Assembly (NCBI RefSeq): GCF_900115115.1
Contig: NZ_FOVI01000027.1
Span: 1 to 37,819 of the forward strand
Source of the DNA: Paenimyroides ummariense
Lineage (GTDB): Bacteria; Bacteroidota; Bacteroidia; Flavobacteriales; Flavobacteriaceae
Direction of reading: 5' to 3'
DNA length: 37,819 nucleotides
Below the pieces are notes generated by a model, which was not told the origin of the DNA, did not search any database, and worked only from the letters and a program-made list of their open reading frames with translations. Shown here in pieces: positions 1-8,416 of this stretch (the first letter of the stretch is position 1; every line of letters begins with the position of its first letter). A program made the translations under genes and the position numbers.

Positions 1-1
1 T

Positions 2-20
2 GAGAAGTCTTGAACTTCTC
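2..20. repeat. Small inverted repeat at window edge
   Basis: GAGAAGT at 2-8 pairs with ACTTCTC at 14-20 around a 5-base loop. No T-run follows on either strand, so it is not an obvious terminator. It may belong to a feature that starts outside the window. The role is unknown. Confidence 0.35.
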
Positions 21-63
21 GCTGCTTAATAAAAATAGATATTATAAAAAAATCGTTATAAAC

Positions 64-97
64 AAAAGAAGGTGACCTTTTTAGACACCTTCTTTTT
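64..97. terminator. Rho-independent terminator after gcvT
   Basis: AAAAGAAGGTG (64-74) pairs with CACCTTCTTTT (86-96) around an 11-base loop. T-runs are present in both reading directions, so it can end gcvT on the minus strand and any transcript entering from the left. Confidence 0.85.
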
Positions 98-109
98 ATT
101 GTGATATTC

Positions 110-1192
110 TTATTTCTTATAAAAAGGTGTTTTAACAACTTGTGCTTTTACATCGTTTTTACGGATGCGGATAAAAATCTCTGATCCTTCTTTTGCAAAT
201 TCTTTGTTTACATAACCCATTCCCACGCCTTTGTTTAAAGATGGTGACTGCGTTCCTGAAGTAACATGACCAATAACGTTTCCTTCTGCATCAACAATTT
301 CGTAATCGTGACGTGGAATTCCGCGATCGATCAATTCAAAACCGATTAATTTTGTAGCAACACCGTTTTCTTTATCGGCTTTAATGTTTTCGCTGTTTAC
401 AAAATCTTTCGTGAATTTTGTAACCCAACCTAAACCTGCTGCAATTGGCGAAGTGGTATCGTTAATTTCGTTTCCGTATAAACAATACCCCATTTCTAAA
501 CGTAACGTATCGCGTGCTGCCAAACCAATAGGTTTAATTCCGAATTGTTCGCCTGCTTTCAACACTTCGTTCCAAATATGAACAACATCTTCGTTTTTAG
601 CATAAATTTCAATTCCGCCCGATCCTGTATAACCTGTTGCCGAAACAATAACGTTTTCTTTACCTGCAAAAGTTCCAACTTCAAATGTATAAAACTTTAA
701 GTTAGCCAAATCAACATTTGTTAAACTTTGCATAGCTTCGTTTGCCTTTGGACCTTGAATTGCCAATAATGAATATTGATCTGATAAATTTTCAAACGCA
801 GCATTCATTGAGTTTTGAGAAGAAATCCATTCGAAATCTTTATCGATGTTCGATGCATTTACAACCATTAAATATTCGTTATCGCTAACTTTATAAGTAA
901 TAATATCGTCAACAATTCCACCTTTATCATTAGGTAAATAGCTGTATTGCGCTTTTCCAGGAACCAAAACAGAAGCGTCGTTAGATGTTACTCTTTGAAC
1001 CAAATCTAAAGCTTTATCTCCCGAAATTTTAAATAATCCCATGTGCGATACATCAAAAACACCCACATTGTTTCTTACCGTTTCATGCTCAATATTAACG
1101 CCTTCGTATTGAACCGGCATATTAAATCCTGCGAAAGGAACCATTTTTGCTCCTAAAGCAACGTGAACGTCATTTAAAGGTACTTGTTTCAT
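110..1192 (-). CDS. gcvT: Aminomethyltransferase, glycine cleavage T protein
   Basis: This 360-residue protein has the length and sequence character of GcvT. Known role of the family: in the cytoplasmic glycine cleavage system it releases ammonia from the aminomethyl group on lipoylated H protein and passes the one-carbon unit to tetrahydrofolate. The N-terminal pattern [13 protein letters not shown], the segment GVFDVSHMG near residue 45, the central [10 protein letters not shown] region and the C-terminal GCV_T barrel with PFYKK at the end are all visible. The start is the ATG at 1192, with a TTG-N20-TAATTTCG promoter close upstream. The gene appears to be transcribed alone; gcvH and gcvP are not in the window. 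No defects are seen. Confidence 0.95.
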   Translation of the reverse strand: MKQVPLNDVHVALGAKMVPFAGFNMPVQYEGVNIEHETVRNNVGVFDVSHMGLFKISGDKALDLVQRVTSNDASVLVPGKAQYSYLPNDKGGIVDDIITYKVSDNEYLMVVNASNIDKDFEWISSQNSMNAAFENLSDQYSLLAIQGPKANEAMQSLTNVDLANLKFYTFEVGTFAGKENVIVSATGYTGSGGIEIYAKNEDVVHIWNEVLKAGEQFGIKPIGLAARDTLRLEMGYCLYGNEINDTTSPIAAGLGWVTKFTKDFVNSENIKADKENGVATKLIGFELIDRGIPRHDYEIVDAEGNVIGHVTSGTQSPSLNKGVGMGYVNKEFAKEGSEIFIRIRKNDVKAQVVKTPFYKK

Positions 1193-1222
1193 ATTTGTTG
1201 ATTGATATTAATTTTTACCCAG

Positions 1223-1253
1223 CGAAATTACATCAATTTTAAACGATTAACAA
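1223..1253 (-). promoter_or_regulatory. Predicted promoter of gcvT
   Basis: Read on the minus strand, TTG (1251-1253) is followed after 20 bases by TAATTTCG (1223-1230). This is one mismatch from the Bacteroidota -7 consensus TAnnTTTG, at the usual spacing. It lies about 30 bases before the gcvT start. Confidence 0.55.
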
Positions 1254-1264
1254 TTTTATTGATT

Positions 1265-3667
1265 TTATAATTTTACATTTCGCAAACGCACCGCATTTCC
1301 AATAACCGATACCGAACTTAAGCACATTGCCAAAGCGGCAATCATAGGGGAAAGCAGCATTCCAGTAGCGTAATATAGAACTCCCGCAGCAACCGCAATA
1401 CCGATGACATTGTAAATAAAGGCGAAGAACAGATTTTGCTGAATGTTTTTCATTACACGTTTACTTAAATTATATGCTTTTTTTAGGTTAGAAAATGAAC
1501 TGTTTAGCAGTGTGATTTTTGCAAAATCTTGCGCCAGATCTGATCCGTTGCCCATTGCGATACCAATATCGGCTTTTGCCAATGCGGGTGCATCGTTAAT
1601 TCCATCACCAATCATGGTTATGATTTTTCCTTCTTTTTGGATCGATTCGATCATTGCTAATTTATCTTGCGGAAGCTGTTGCGCAAAAATTTCATCAATT
1701 CCCACTTGTTTTGCAATAGCGTTTGCAGTTAGCTGATGATCGCCCGTTAACATGATGATTTTTATGTTTTTTGAATGAAGATACTCAATTGTTTCTTTTA
1801 CTTCGGGTTTTACAGCATCATGAATAACTGCCAAACCAACCAATTCATTATTTATGGCGATGTAGGAAACCGTTTTCCCTTGATTTTGAATTTCGGTTAC
1901 TTTCGATTTAATTTCTGTTGCTATTTCTAACTGATTTTGATTTAGCAATGCTTCGTTTCCTAATAAGATTTTTTTGCCGTTCACCATTCCTTGTATTCCT
2001 TTCCCTTGAACATTCGCCACCATTTTCGATGGTTTAAAGTCGAGATTTCGTTCTTTTGCTTTATCGGTAAATGCTTTGGCAATTGGGTGTTCGCTGCTTG
2101 CATTTAAATCGGCAGTAATTTTGATCAATTCTTCTTCCGAAAAATCTTTTAGCGGAATAATTTGTTCTAACGATGGTTTTCCTTCGGTCAGCGTTCCGGT
2201 TTTATCGGTAATAATTACATTCGTTTTCTGTAACAATTCCAATGCTTCAGCTTTTTTTATCAGGATTCCATATTCGGCTCCTTTGCCAATTCCCACCGAA
2301 ATTGAAACCGGAGTTGCCAAGCCCAACGCACACGGACACGCGATGATTAATACCGAAATAGCGTTTTGTAAACCGAATAAAAGCGATGCTTCGGCGGAAA
2401 AAAATCCCCAGTAAATAAAGGTACAAACGGCAATTAAAACGACGATAGGTACAAAATAACCCGAAATTTTATCGGCTAAACGCTGAATTGGTGCGCGTGA
2501 AAGGCTGGCTTTATTTACCATTTCTATAATTTGTGCAATGGTTGTTGATTGCCCAATTCGGGTTGCTTTCATGGTAAAAGACTGATCGGTATTGATACTT
2601 CCTGCTAAAACCTCATCGTTTTCTTTTTTGTTTACAGGTAAAGGTTCGCCGGTTAGCAAGGCTTCGTTTACAGATGTTTTTCCGGATAGAATGATACCGT
2701 CAACTGGAATTTTTTCGCCGGGTTTAACCAACAATTCATCGTTAATCTGTACTTTATTAATGTCAATTTCGGTTGAATTTCCATTGATTAAAACAGTAGC
2801 TTTCTGCGGAACAAGGTTCAGTAAATGTTCTAACGACGATTTTGTTTTCTGATGCGCCCGAGCTTCTAACCATTGTCCCAAAATCATCAGTGTAAAAATC
2901 ACGGCAACGCTTTCAAAATAAATCGGTAAATGATCGTTTGTATGAAATGCATGCGGATTTAAAAGCACATAAACCGAGAAAATGTAAGCCGCAACCGCAC
3001 CCAAACCAATTAAACTGAACATGTTTAAATTCCAAGTTTTAAAGGAAATGTATGCTCGTTTTAAGTATTTTCTACCCAAAAACAATACAGCGGTTGTGCC
3101 AATAAACTGTAACCAAAGTGCAATGTTAAAAGGAATTATTTTGTAGATAAAACTATCGTGACTCATACCAAACATGGCAATAAAAAACACAGGAATAGTT
3201 ATAGCAGCCGATTGTATCAATAGTTTTTTTAGGTGATTTGATTCATCATTATTATTGGTTGATCCGCCAATTTGTACCAGATCCATTCCACAAACCGGAC
3301 AACCTACATTACTGTCGTAAACCTTATCGCCTTCGCACAACATAGGGCAATAATATTTACCGGCTAAATGTTCTAATTGCTTTGGGGGTTCGTTATGATT
3401 GTTGTGATTGTGTACGGCATGATGCGCGATTTCTGAAAGTTCTTCGGATCCGTCTTTATTTACAGTAATTTCCTGAATCGTGTACGGACCTTTATGCGAA
3501 AGTGCGTGTTGTAAATCTTCTAACGCGATTGGTTTGTTTGATTCTATAATAGCTTCGGCAGGATTCAGACTGACTTCGACTTTATCGGCAATGGTTTGCA
3601 ACGCTTCGGTAACTTTGGCTTGGCAGCCGCTACACGTCATTTCGTTTATTTTATATCGGGTTTTCAT
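1265..3667 (-). CDS. copA: Copper-translocating P-type ATPase (CopA type)
   Basis: An 800-residue P1B-type ATPase that should export copper across the inner membrane. The order is an N-terminal HMA domain with CSGC (residues 12-15), a His-rich linker (82-92), then a four-cysteine heavy-metal-binding segment (C107, C111, C123, C126). After that come paired membrane helices, TGE (339-341), the CPC transport motif (444-446) within IIACPCALG, the phosphorylated Asp488 in DKTGT, HP (527-528), TGD (641-643) and GDGINDAP (687-694). The CPC motif and the C-terminal MCLSSVSVIGNAVRL region fit monovalent copper (or silver) transport. The gene is the last of three on the minus strand: regulator, serine hydrolase, ATPase. 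About 80 bases separate it from the hydrolase, so it may have its own promoter. Confidence 0.93.
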   Translation of the reverse strand: MKTRYKINEMTCSGCQAKVTEALQTIADKVEVSLNPAEAIIESNKPIALEDLQHALSHKGPYTIQEITVNKDGSEELSEIAHHAVHNHNNHNEPPKQLEHLAGKYYCPMLCEGDKVYDSNVGCPVCGMDLVQIGGSTNNNDESNHLKKLLIQSAAITIPVFFIAMFGMSHDSFIYKIIPFNIALWLQFIGTTAVLFLGRKYLKRAYISFKTWNLNMFSLIGLGAVAAYIFSVYVLLNPHAFHTNDHLPIYFESVAVIFTLMILGQWLEARAHQKTKSSLEHLLNLVPQKATVLINGNSTEIDINKVQINDELLVKPGEKIPVDGIILSGKTSVNEALLTGEPLPVNKKENDEVLAGSINTDQSFTMKATRIGQSTTIAQIIEMVNKASLSRAPIQRLADKISGYFVPIVVLIAVCTFIYWGFFSAEASLLFGLQNAISVLIIACPCALGLATPVSISVGIGKGAEYGILIKKAEALELLQKTNVIITDKTGTLTEGKPSLEQIIPLKDFSEEELIKITADLNASSEHPIAKAFTDKAKERNLDFKPSKMVANVQGKGIQGMVNGKKILLGNEALLNQNQLEIATEIKSKVTEIQNQGKTVSYIAINNELVGLAVIHDAVKPEVKETIEYLHSKNIKIIMLTGDHQLTANAIAKQVGIDEIFAQQLPQDKLAMIESIQKEGKIITMIGDGINDAPALAKADIGIAMGNGSDLAQDFAKITLLNSSFSNLKKAYNLSKRVMKNIQQNLFFAFIYNVIGIAVAAGVLYYATGMLLSPMIAALAMCLSSVSVIGNAVRLRNVKL

Positions 3668-3750
3668 AATTTTACTTCTTTCTGTAAAATTACAACCAAT
3701 ACCTAAAAACCGACTTACACAATTGCAAAAAAGGTTTGTATAATTTTCGA

Positions 3751-5076
3751 TTAACCTTTTACATAAATCTTTTTAATATTATTTTGATCTAAATGAACTT
3801 CTTTTTTACTAGGAATGAAATGTAAAATAGCATTCTCATATTGAAAAGTATTCTCCTCTTTATATTCAAAAGGAACATACATTTGACCAGCTCGTGAATC
3901 TTGAAAAAATAAGAATTCTCCATCAGAAGAAATCGTTATAGATTGATTGTTGTTACTCTCTGCTAAAAAATAAGTACCTTTAATTTTATTGAACTCTTCT
4001 TCAGTAATTTCCGCAATTTTATTAAAATTAGGTAGTTCGGGTTGTTGTCCATAAGCAGATTTTAATAAAGCAATATCAATCATTCCAATATTTACATTTA
4101 TTGCATTTGACAAAGTAACAATACCCAAATTCTCTTCTGGAAAATATAAATATTCTGAAAAATAATTTTCTATTCTTCCGTTATGTGTGTATCCTATAGG
4201 ATTGTCAAAAGTAAGTTTTTCAATACCCATTCCGTAAGCTCCTTTTTCTTTAGGTAGCATTTGTTCAAGGCTTTGTTTAGAGATTAACTTTTCATTGAAG
4301 AGAGCAAAGATAAATTTATTAAGATCTGTTACCGTTGAAGCGATTCCACCACTTCCTGGATGATTTGAAAAATTTATTTTAGAATTTCTAATATATGTAT
4401 TTTGAATATTATAAGATAAGGCTTCGTTTTTTGAAGGATCAACTTCATAAGTATAATATGTATTTTTCAATTGAAGAGGCTTACATATTTTTTCATCAAG
4501 TATATCTGCAAAAGATTTATGATAAACTTTTTGTAATATAAATCCCAACAACGCATAATTAGTATTACTATACTTATACTCTGTTTCAGGTTCAAAATCA
4601 CTTTCATCATTGGCAATGTATTCCAAAAATTCTTTTTCCGAGTGATAGTCTTGTTCCCATTCCTTACTTATTGTCTTTTCAGTAAAATTATATATTCCTG
4701 AACGATGTTTTAATAATTGTTCAATGGTAATTTTATCAGCATTTTTTATTTCAGGATAGTATTTCTCTAGTTTGTCGCTAAATTTCAGTTTTCCCTCTTC
4801 AATGGCTTTTATAATCAAAGTGGCTGTAAAAGTTTTTGTAACAGAACCGATACGAAATTTTGTATCTTGATTTATTTCTTCTTTAGAATCAATATTTATA
4901 TAACCAACATATTTTGAGTAAATAATACTATCGTTATGGGAAATTGCTACACTTCCCATAAACTTCTGATTATTAAAGAGGTGGTCAATATAGTTATTTA
5001 GTTTTTGTTGACCCAAACCCTGTTTATTTCCTAAAATTAAAAAGAAAATTAATAGAATGTAGAAATGTTTATTCAT
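3751..5076 (-). CDS. Secreted serine hydrolase, beta-lactamase/class C PBP fold
   Basis: A 441-residue protein of the serine beta-lactamase-like family. A hydrophobic N-terminal segment (about residues 5-22) is likely a Sec signal peptide ending near LGQ. The catalytic SxxK is S78-V-T-K81, the YxN motif is Y169-S-N171, and an HNG triad near residue 300 stands in for the KTG box. The C-terminal 100 residues look like the extra beta domain common in the family. The substrate cannot be told: such proteins include esterases, D-Ala-D-aminopeptidases and true beta-lactamases, and nothing here argues for antibiotic resistance. The gene sits 23 bases after the AraC-type regulator and before copA, interrupting a functional pair. 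It looks visibly more AT-rich than its neighbours, which fits later insertion into the locus. Confidence 0.8.
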   Translation of the reverse strand: MNKHFYILLIFFLILGNKQGLGQQKLNNYIDHLFNNQKFMGSVAISHNDSIIYSKYVGYINIDSKEEINQDTKFRIGSVTKTFTATLIIKAIEEGKLKFSDKLEKYYPEIKNADKITIEQLLKHRSGIYNFTEKTISKEWEQDYHSEKEFLEYIANDESDFEPETEYKYSNTNYALLGFILQKVYHKSFADILDEKICKPLQLKNTYYTYEVDPSKNEALSYNIQNTYIRNSKINFSNHPGSGGIASTVTDLNKFIFALFNEKLISKQSLEQMLPKEKGAYGMGIEKLTFDNPIGYTHNGRIENYFSEYLYFPEENLGIVTLSNAINVNIGMIDIALLKSAYGQQPELPNFNKIAEITEEEFNKIKGTYFLAESNNNQSITISSDGEFLFFQDSRAGQMYVPFEYKEENTFQYENAILHFIPSKKEVHLDQNNIKKIYVKG

Positions 5077-5099
5077 TTTTTTAGGGCTAATAAAAGGTT

Positions 5100-5672
5100 T
5101 TATTTAGTTTCGGTATTTTGTAAAACTTCTTCTTTAAAAACTTTAATTTCTTTAAAATGTGTTGGTGCCAAACCGGTTACTTTTTTAAACTGATTACTTA
5201 AATGCCCAACCGAACTGTAATTCATTTTGTAGGCAATTTCACTTAACGTTAATTCATCGTAAACCAATAATTCCTTTACCTTTTCTATTTTTTGAAGAAT
5301 GTAGTATTGTTCAATAGTCTGCGATTCTTGATTAGAGAATAATGAACTTAACGTATGATATTCTGTTTGTAATTTACTTGATAAATATTCAGAAAGCGTA
5401 ATAGTTAAATCGTTCATATCTTTAGAAACCAACTCAATGATCTGATTTTTAATACGTTCAATCAGCATACTTTTTCTATCGCTCAATATTTCAAAACCTA
5501 AAGGTGTAATGGCATTTTGAATTTTATCGCGGTCAGCAAGTGTAATTGGCTCGTGAAATTCAATCATTCCTAAATCTACGTCATTTAAATCGTAACCTAA
5601 ATCTTCCATCGTTTTTTCAATAACCATAATACATCGCGGGCAAACCATGTTTTTAATACGTAGGGTTTTCAT
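5100..5672 (-). CDS. AraC-family regulator with N-terminal HMA-like metal-binding segment
   Basis: The start is set at the ATG at 5672, giving 190 residues, because KTLRIKNMVCPRC is the beginning of the conserved domain; an ATG at 5729 would add 19 unconvincing residues. Residues 1-70 resemble a heavy-metal-associated domain with C11-P-R-C14. Residues about 85-180 form an AraC/XylS helix-turn-helix domain, with LSEIAYKMNYSSVGHLSNQFKKVTG as the recognisable second half. Inference: the cysteine pair senses copper and the protein controls the downstream copA. It is the first gene of the minus-strand copper cluster and is divergent from the FrnE-type gene. The metal and whether it activates or represses are not shown by the sequence. 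Confidence 0.82.
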   Translation of the reverse strand: MKTLRIKNMVCPRCIMVIEKTMEDLGYDLNDVDLGMIEFHEPITLADRDKIQNAITPLGFEILSDRKSMLIERIKNQIIELVSKDMNDLTITLSEYLSSKLQTEYHTLSSLFSNQESQTIEQYYILQKIEKVKELLVYDELTLSEIAYKMNYSSVGHLSNQFKKVTGLAPTHFKEIKVFKEEVLQNTETK

Positions 5673-5828
5673 AAATCTTACTTTTATTGTGATTTTTTCA
5701 AATATATCATAAACCCCTCGGTTTTTCAAATTATTTAGGGTTTATTTCGTTCAACAAACAAAATTACGCTTTTATTTTTCAGCAGAAATATTTGGCAGAA
5801 ATTTCATAGAAAATTAATATTGAAGCCG

Positions 5829-5836
5829 TAAATTTG
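5829..5836 (+). promoter_or_regulatory. Predicted -7 box before the FrnE-type gene
   Basis: TAAATTTG matches the Bacteroidota -7 consensus TAnnTTTG and ends 16 bases before the start codon. No well-placed TTG/-33 element is seen. Confidence 0.4.
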
Positions 5837-5852
5837 AGTAAAACTAATTAAA

Positions 5853-6542
5853 ATGAAAGTACAGATTTGGTCGGATATCATGTGTCCGTTTTGTTATATA
5901 GGAAAGAAAAATTTTGAAGCCGCTTTAGAAAAACTTACTTTTAAAGATGAGGTAGAAGTAGAATGGAAAAGTTACCAGTTAGATCCGGAATTGAGTGAAA
6001 CATCGGGTTCAAAAACAATTAACGAATACCTTGCCAAACGTAAAAGAATGCCCATTGCACAGATCGAACAAATGCAAATGCGTATAAAAGATATGGGCAA
6101 ACAGGTGGGCATTGGTTTTAATATAGAAAATGCGATTGTTGCAAACACCTTTTCGGCACACAAACTGATCCATTTTGCAGCAAAAAGTAATAAGGCGAAT
6201 GAAGCAGAAGAATTGTTGTTTCATGCGTATTTTATCGACGGAAAAAATGTTGCCGATCACGACGTATTGGTAAATATTGCCGAAGAATTAGGTTTGGATA
6301 GCGATCAAGCGCAATATGTTTTAAATTCCGATTCGTTTGATTATGAAGTTAAACAAGATATTTTAGAAGCCAGAAATATTGGCGTTACCGGCATTCCGTT
6401 TTTTCTGTTGAACGATAAATACACCCTTTCGGGTGCACAACCTGTAGATTTGTTTGTTGAAGCTTTAACGCAAACTTACAATGAAACTAACGCGAATAAT
6501 TCAGCAGAAGGAGAATCTTGTACAATTGATGGCTGTGAGTAA
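5853..6542 (+). CDS. DsbA-like oxidoreductase, FrnE family
   Basis: A 229-residue DsbA-superfamily protein. Near the N terminus the thioredoxin-type active site C11-P-F-C14 follows IWSDIM. The helical insertion (about 60-150) and the returning GVTGIPFFLLNDKYTLSGAQP segment with its cis-Pro loop are the FrnE pattern. Family role: a cytoplasmic thiol oxidoreductase or isomerase linked to oxidative stress. There is no signal peptide. A C-terminal tail of about 15 residues carries two more cysteines (CTIDGC), possibly a redox or metal site. The gene is divergent from the copper-type regulator and followed by a terminator, so it is a single transcription unit. Co-regulation with the copper genes is possible but not shown. 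Confidence 0.85.
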   Translation: MKVQIWSDIMCPFCYIGKKNFEAALEKLTFKDEVEVEWKSYQLDPELSETSGSKTINEYLAKRKRMPIAQIEQMQMRIKDMGKQVGIGFNIENAIVANTFSAHKLIHFAAKSNKANEAEELLFHAYFIDGKNVADHDVLVNIAEELGLDSDQAQYVLNSDSFDYEVKQDILEARNIGVTGIPFFLLNDKYTLSGAQPVDLFVEALTQTYNETNANNSAEGESCTIDGCE

Positions 6543-6580
6543 ATTTTTTAAGTTCAAAGTTTAAAGCCTAAAGTTTAAAC

Positions 6581-6617
6581 CTGCAAGATTTCAATAATCT
6601 TGTAGTTTTTTTTTTTA
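6581..6617 (+). terminator. Rho-independent terminator
   Basis: CTGCAAGATT (6581-6590) pairs with AATCTTGTAG (6595-6604), with one G-T pair, followed by a long T-run. Just upstream (6549-6580) lies a short A/T-rich direct repeat of the type AAGTTTAAA. Confidence 0.85.
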
Positions 6618-6677
6618 AACAAACAGCCTTTTTAAATCTTTCAATTATTAAATCTTTTAATTTGATTTCAAAAAAAC

Positions 6678-6685
6678 TACTTTTG
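6678..6685 (+). promoter_or_regulatory. Predicted -7 box for pyrD
   Basis: TACTTTTG fits TAnnTTTG and lies 22 bases before the pyrD start. The nearest upstream TTTG (6661-6664) is only 13 bases away, shorter than usual. Confidence 0.45.
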
Positions 6686-6707
6686 CAAAGCTTTAAATTA
6701 TGCAATC

Positions 6708-7727
6708 ATGTACAAGTCAATAATTCGTCCGCTTTTATTCAAATGTGATCCAGAAAAAGTGCATCATTTTACTTTTTCAATGATAAAAACCATGCACGCC
6801 ATTCCGGGTATGAAATCGGTTTTTAAATCGATTTATCAGGTAAACGACAAAAGATTGGAACGAGAAGTTTTTGGCTTGAAATTTAAAAATCCGGTTGGTT
6901 TGGCTGCAGGATTAGATAAAGATGCAAAAATTTATAACGAATTAGACGCGTTTGGTTTCGGATTTATCGAAATAGGAACCATTACTCCAAAACCACAAGA
7001 GGGAAATCCTAAAAAGCGTTTGTTCCGTTTAAAAGAAGATTCAGGAATTATCAACAGAATGGGCTTTAACAATGGCGGAATTGATTTGGCAATTGAGCGT
7101 TTAAAGCAGAACAAAGGCGTTTTAATTGGTGGAAACATCGGTAAAAACAAAGTCACTCCAAACGAAGAAGCCGTAAACGATTACATGATCTGTTTCGATG
7201 CTTTGTATCCGTATGTTGATTATTTCGTTGTAAATGTAAGTTCTCCAAATACGCCGAATTTACGAGCTTTACAAGATAAAGAACCGTTAACTGAATTGTT
7301 ATCGACTTTACAAAACAAAAATCTTCAGCAACCAAAACAAAAACCGATTTTGTTAAAAATCGCTCCCGATTTAACCAATGAGCAATTGTTGGATATTATC
7401 GATATTATAGGCGATACTAAAATTGCCGGAGTAATTGCTACAAATACTACCATTTCGCGTGATGGATTACAATCTGCAAATAAAGTTGAAGTTGGCGGAT
7501 TATCAGGAAAACCATTGGCCAAAAGATCAACCGAGGTCATTCGTTTTCTGTCAGAAAAAAGCAATAAATCATTCCCTATAATCGGTGTAGGCGGAATTCA
7601 TTCTGCTGCCGATGCCTTAGAAAAGTTAGATGCCGGTGCGGATTTGGTTCAAATTTACACAGGCTTTATTTACGAAGGTCCTGCCTTGATTAAAGAAATC
7701 AATCAAGCTATTTTAAAACGCAGTTAA
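6708..7727 (+). CDS. pyrD: Dihydroorotate dehydrogenase, quinone-dependent (class 2)
   Basis: A 339-residue class 2 dihydroorotate dehydrogenase, which oxidises dihydroorotate to orotate in pyrimidine synthesis and hands electrons to quinone. The amphipathic N-terminal extension of about 45 residues ([20 protein letters not shown]), which docks the class 2 enzyme on the membrane, is present. So are the FMN-binding [10 protein letters not shown] segment, [13 protein letters not shown] with the class 2 catalytic serine, the Lys in LLKIAPD, and the C-terminal GVGGI and [16 protein letters not shown] phosphate-binding loops. The stop codon overlaps the next start (TAATG), so the LysE-type exporter is likely translated from the same message. 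The start is the ATG at 6708; the ATG at 6700 is in another frame. Confidence 0.95.
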   Translation: MYKSIIRPLLFKCDPEKVHHFTFSMIKTMHAIPGMKSVFKSIYQVNDKRLEREVFGLKFKNPVGLAAGLDKDAKIYNELDAFGFGFIEIGTITPKPQEGNPKKRLFRLKEDSGIINRMGFNNGGIDLAIERLKQNKGVLIGGNIGKNKVTPNEEAVNDYMICFDALYPYVDYFVVNVSSPNTPNLRALQDKEPLTELLSTLQNKNLQQPKQKPILLKIAPDLTNEQLLDIIDIIGDTKIAGVIATNTTISRDGLQSANKVEVGGLSGKPLAKRSTEVIRFLSEKSNKSFPIIGVGGIHSAADALEKLDAGADLVQIYTGFIYEGPALIKEINQAILKRS

Positions 7728-8356
7728 TGACGTTAGAAATCATTATATCGTTCTTTTTAACAAGTTTGGCGTTAACCATTTCGCCGGGACCCGATATAAT
7801 GTATGTTTTATCTACAAGTTTAGCCAAAGGAAAACAGTTTGGTATTGCAACCGCAATAGGTTTAAGTTCAGGTTTACTGTTTCATACCACATTGTTGGCG
7901 TTTGGAATATCAACCTTAATTGTTGCCATTCCGTGGTTGTTTATCGCCATAAAAGTTTTCGGAACGGCGTATTTACTTCGAATCATCTACTTTTTATATA
8001 AAGCTCCAATTGAACCCATAACAGTTGAAGTTGATAAAACTTCAATTTCACGAAGCAACGTGTTTCAACAAGTTCAGCAAGGTTTAATCATGAATATTTT
8101 AAACCCGAAAATCATGCTGTTCTTTTTGTCGTTATTTCCTTCGTTTTTACATCCCGAATTAGGTAACATCAAAATGCAAGTTTACACATTGGGCAGTATC
8201 TTTATGTTGCAAGCTTTTATTGTATTTTGTTTGATCGCTGTTTTAAGTGGCTACGTCAGCAAATTCTTAATTAAAAACAGATACGTTCAAGGGTATATGA
8301 ATTATTTTCAGATCGCTGTTTTTATTGCCCTTATCGTATTTATGTGGATTAAATAG
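7727..8356 (+). CDS. LysE/RhtB-family amino acid exporter
   Basis: A 209-residue inner-membrane protein with about six hydrophobic segments. It opens with LTISPGPDIMYVLSTSLAKGKQFG, the hallmark motif of the LysE/RhtB family, and has the second family signature NPKIMLFFLSLFPSF around residue 125. Family members export amino acids such as lysine, threonine or homoserine lactones; the substrate is not predictable. Its ATG overlaps the pyrD stop by one base, which suggests translational coupling. No functional link to pyrimidine synthesis is apparent. After it an imperfect hairpin AAACA/TGTTT followed by T's (8359-8381) could act as a weak terminator. Confidence 0.9.
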   Translation: MTLEIIISFFLTSLALTISPGPDIMYVLSTSLAKGKQFGIATAIGLSSGLLFHTTLLAFGISTLIVAIPWLFIAIKVFGTAYLLRIIYFLYKAPIEPITVEVDKTSISRSNVFQQVQQGLIMNILNPKIMLFFLSLFPSFLHPELGNIKMQVYTLGSIFMLQAFIVFCLIAVLSGYVSKFLIKNRYVQGYMNYFQIAVFIALIVFMWIK

Positions 8357-8378
8357 CTAAACATTAATTGTTTATTTT

Positions 8379-8410
8379 TTTGCAGATATTTTATCTTTCT
8401 ATTATCTTTG
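8379..8410 (+). promoter_or_regulatory. Predicted promoter of mvaB
   Basis: TTTG (8379-8382), 20 bases, then TATCTTTG (8403-8410): both elements match the Bacteroidota consensus exactly. The box ends only 6 bases before the ATG at 8417, so the transcript should have almost no leader. A TTG inside this box is therefore not a plausible start codon. Confidence 0.75.
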
Positions 8411-8416
8411 AAACTT

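Noticed and set aside
3751..5076. Antibiotic-resistance beta-lactamase
   Set aside because: Only the general SxxK/YxN fold is present; the third motif is HNG and the family is mostly esterases and peptidases.
5673..5729. N-terminal extension of the AraC-type regulator from the ATG at 5729
   Set aside because: The 19 extra residues show no conserved pattern, and the metal-binding domain begins exactly at the ATG at 5672.
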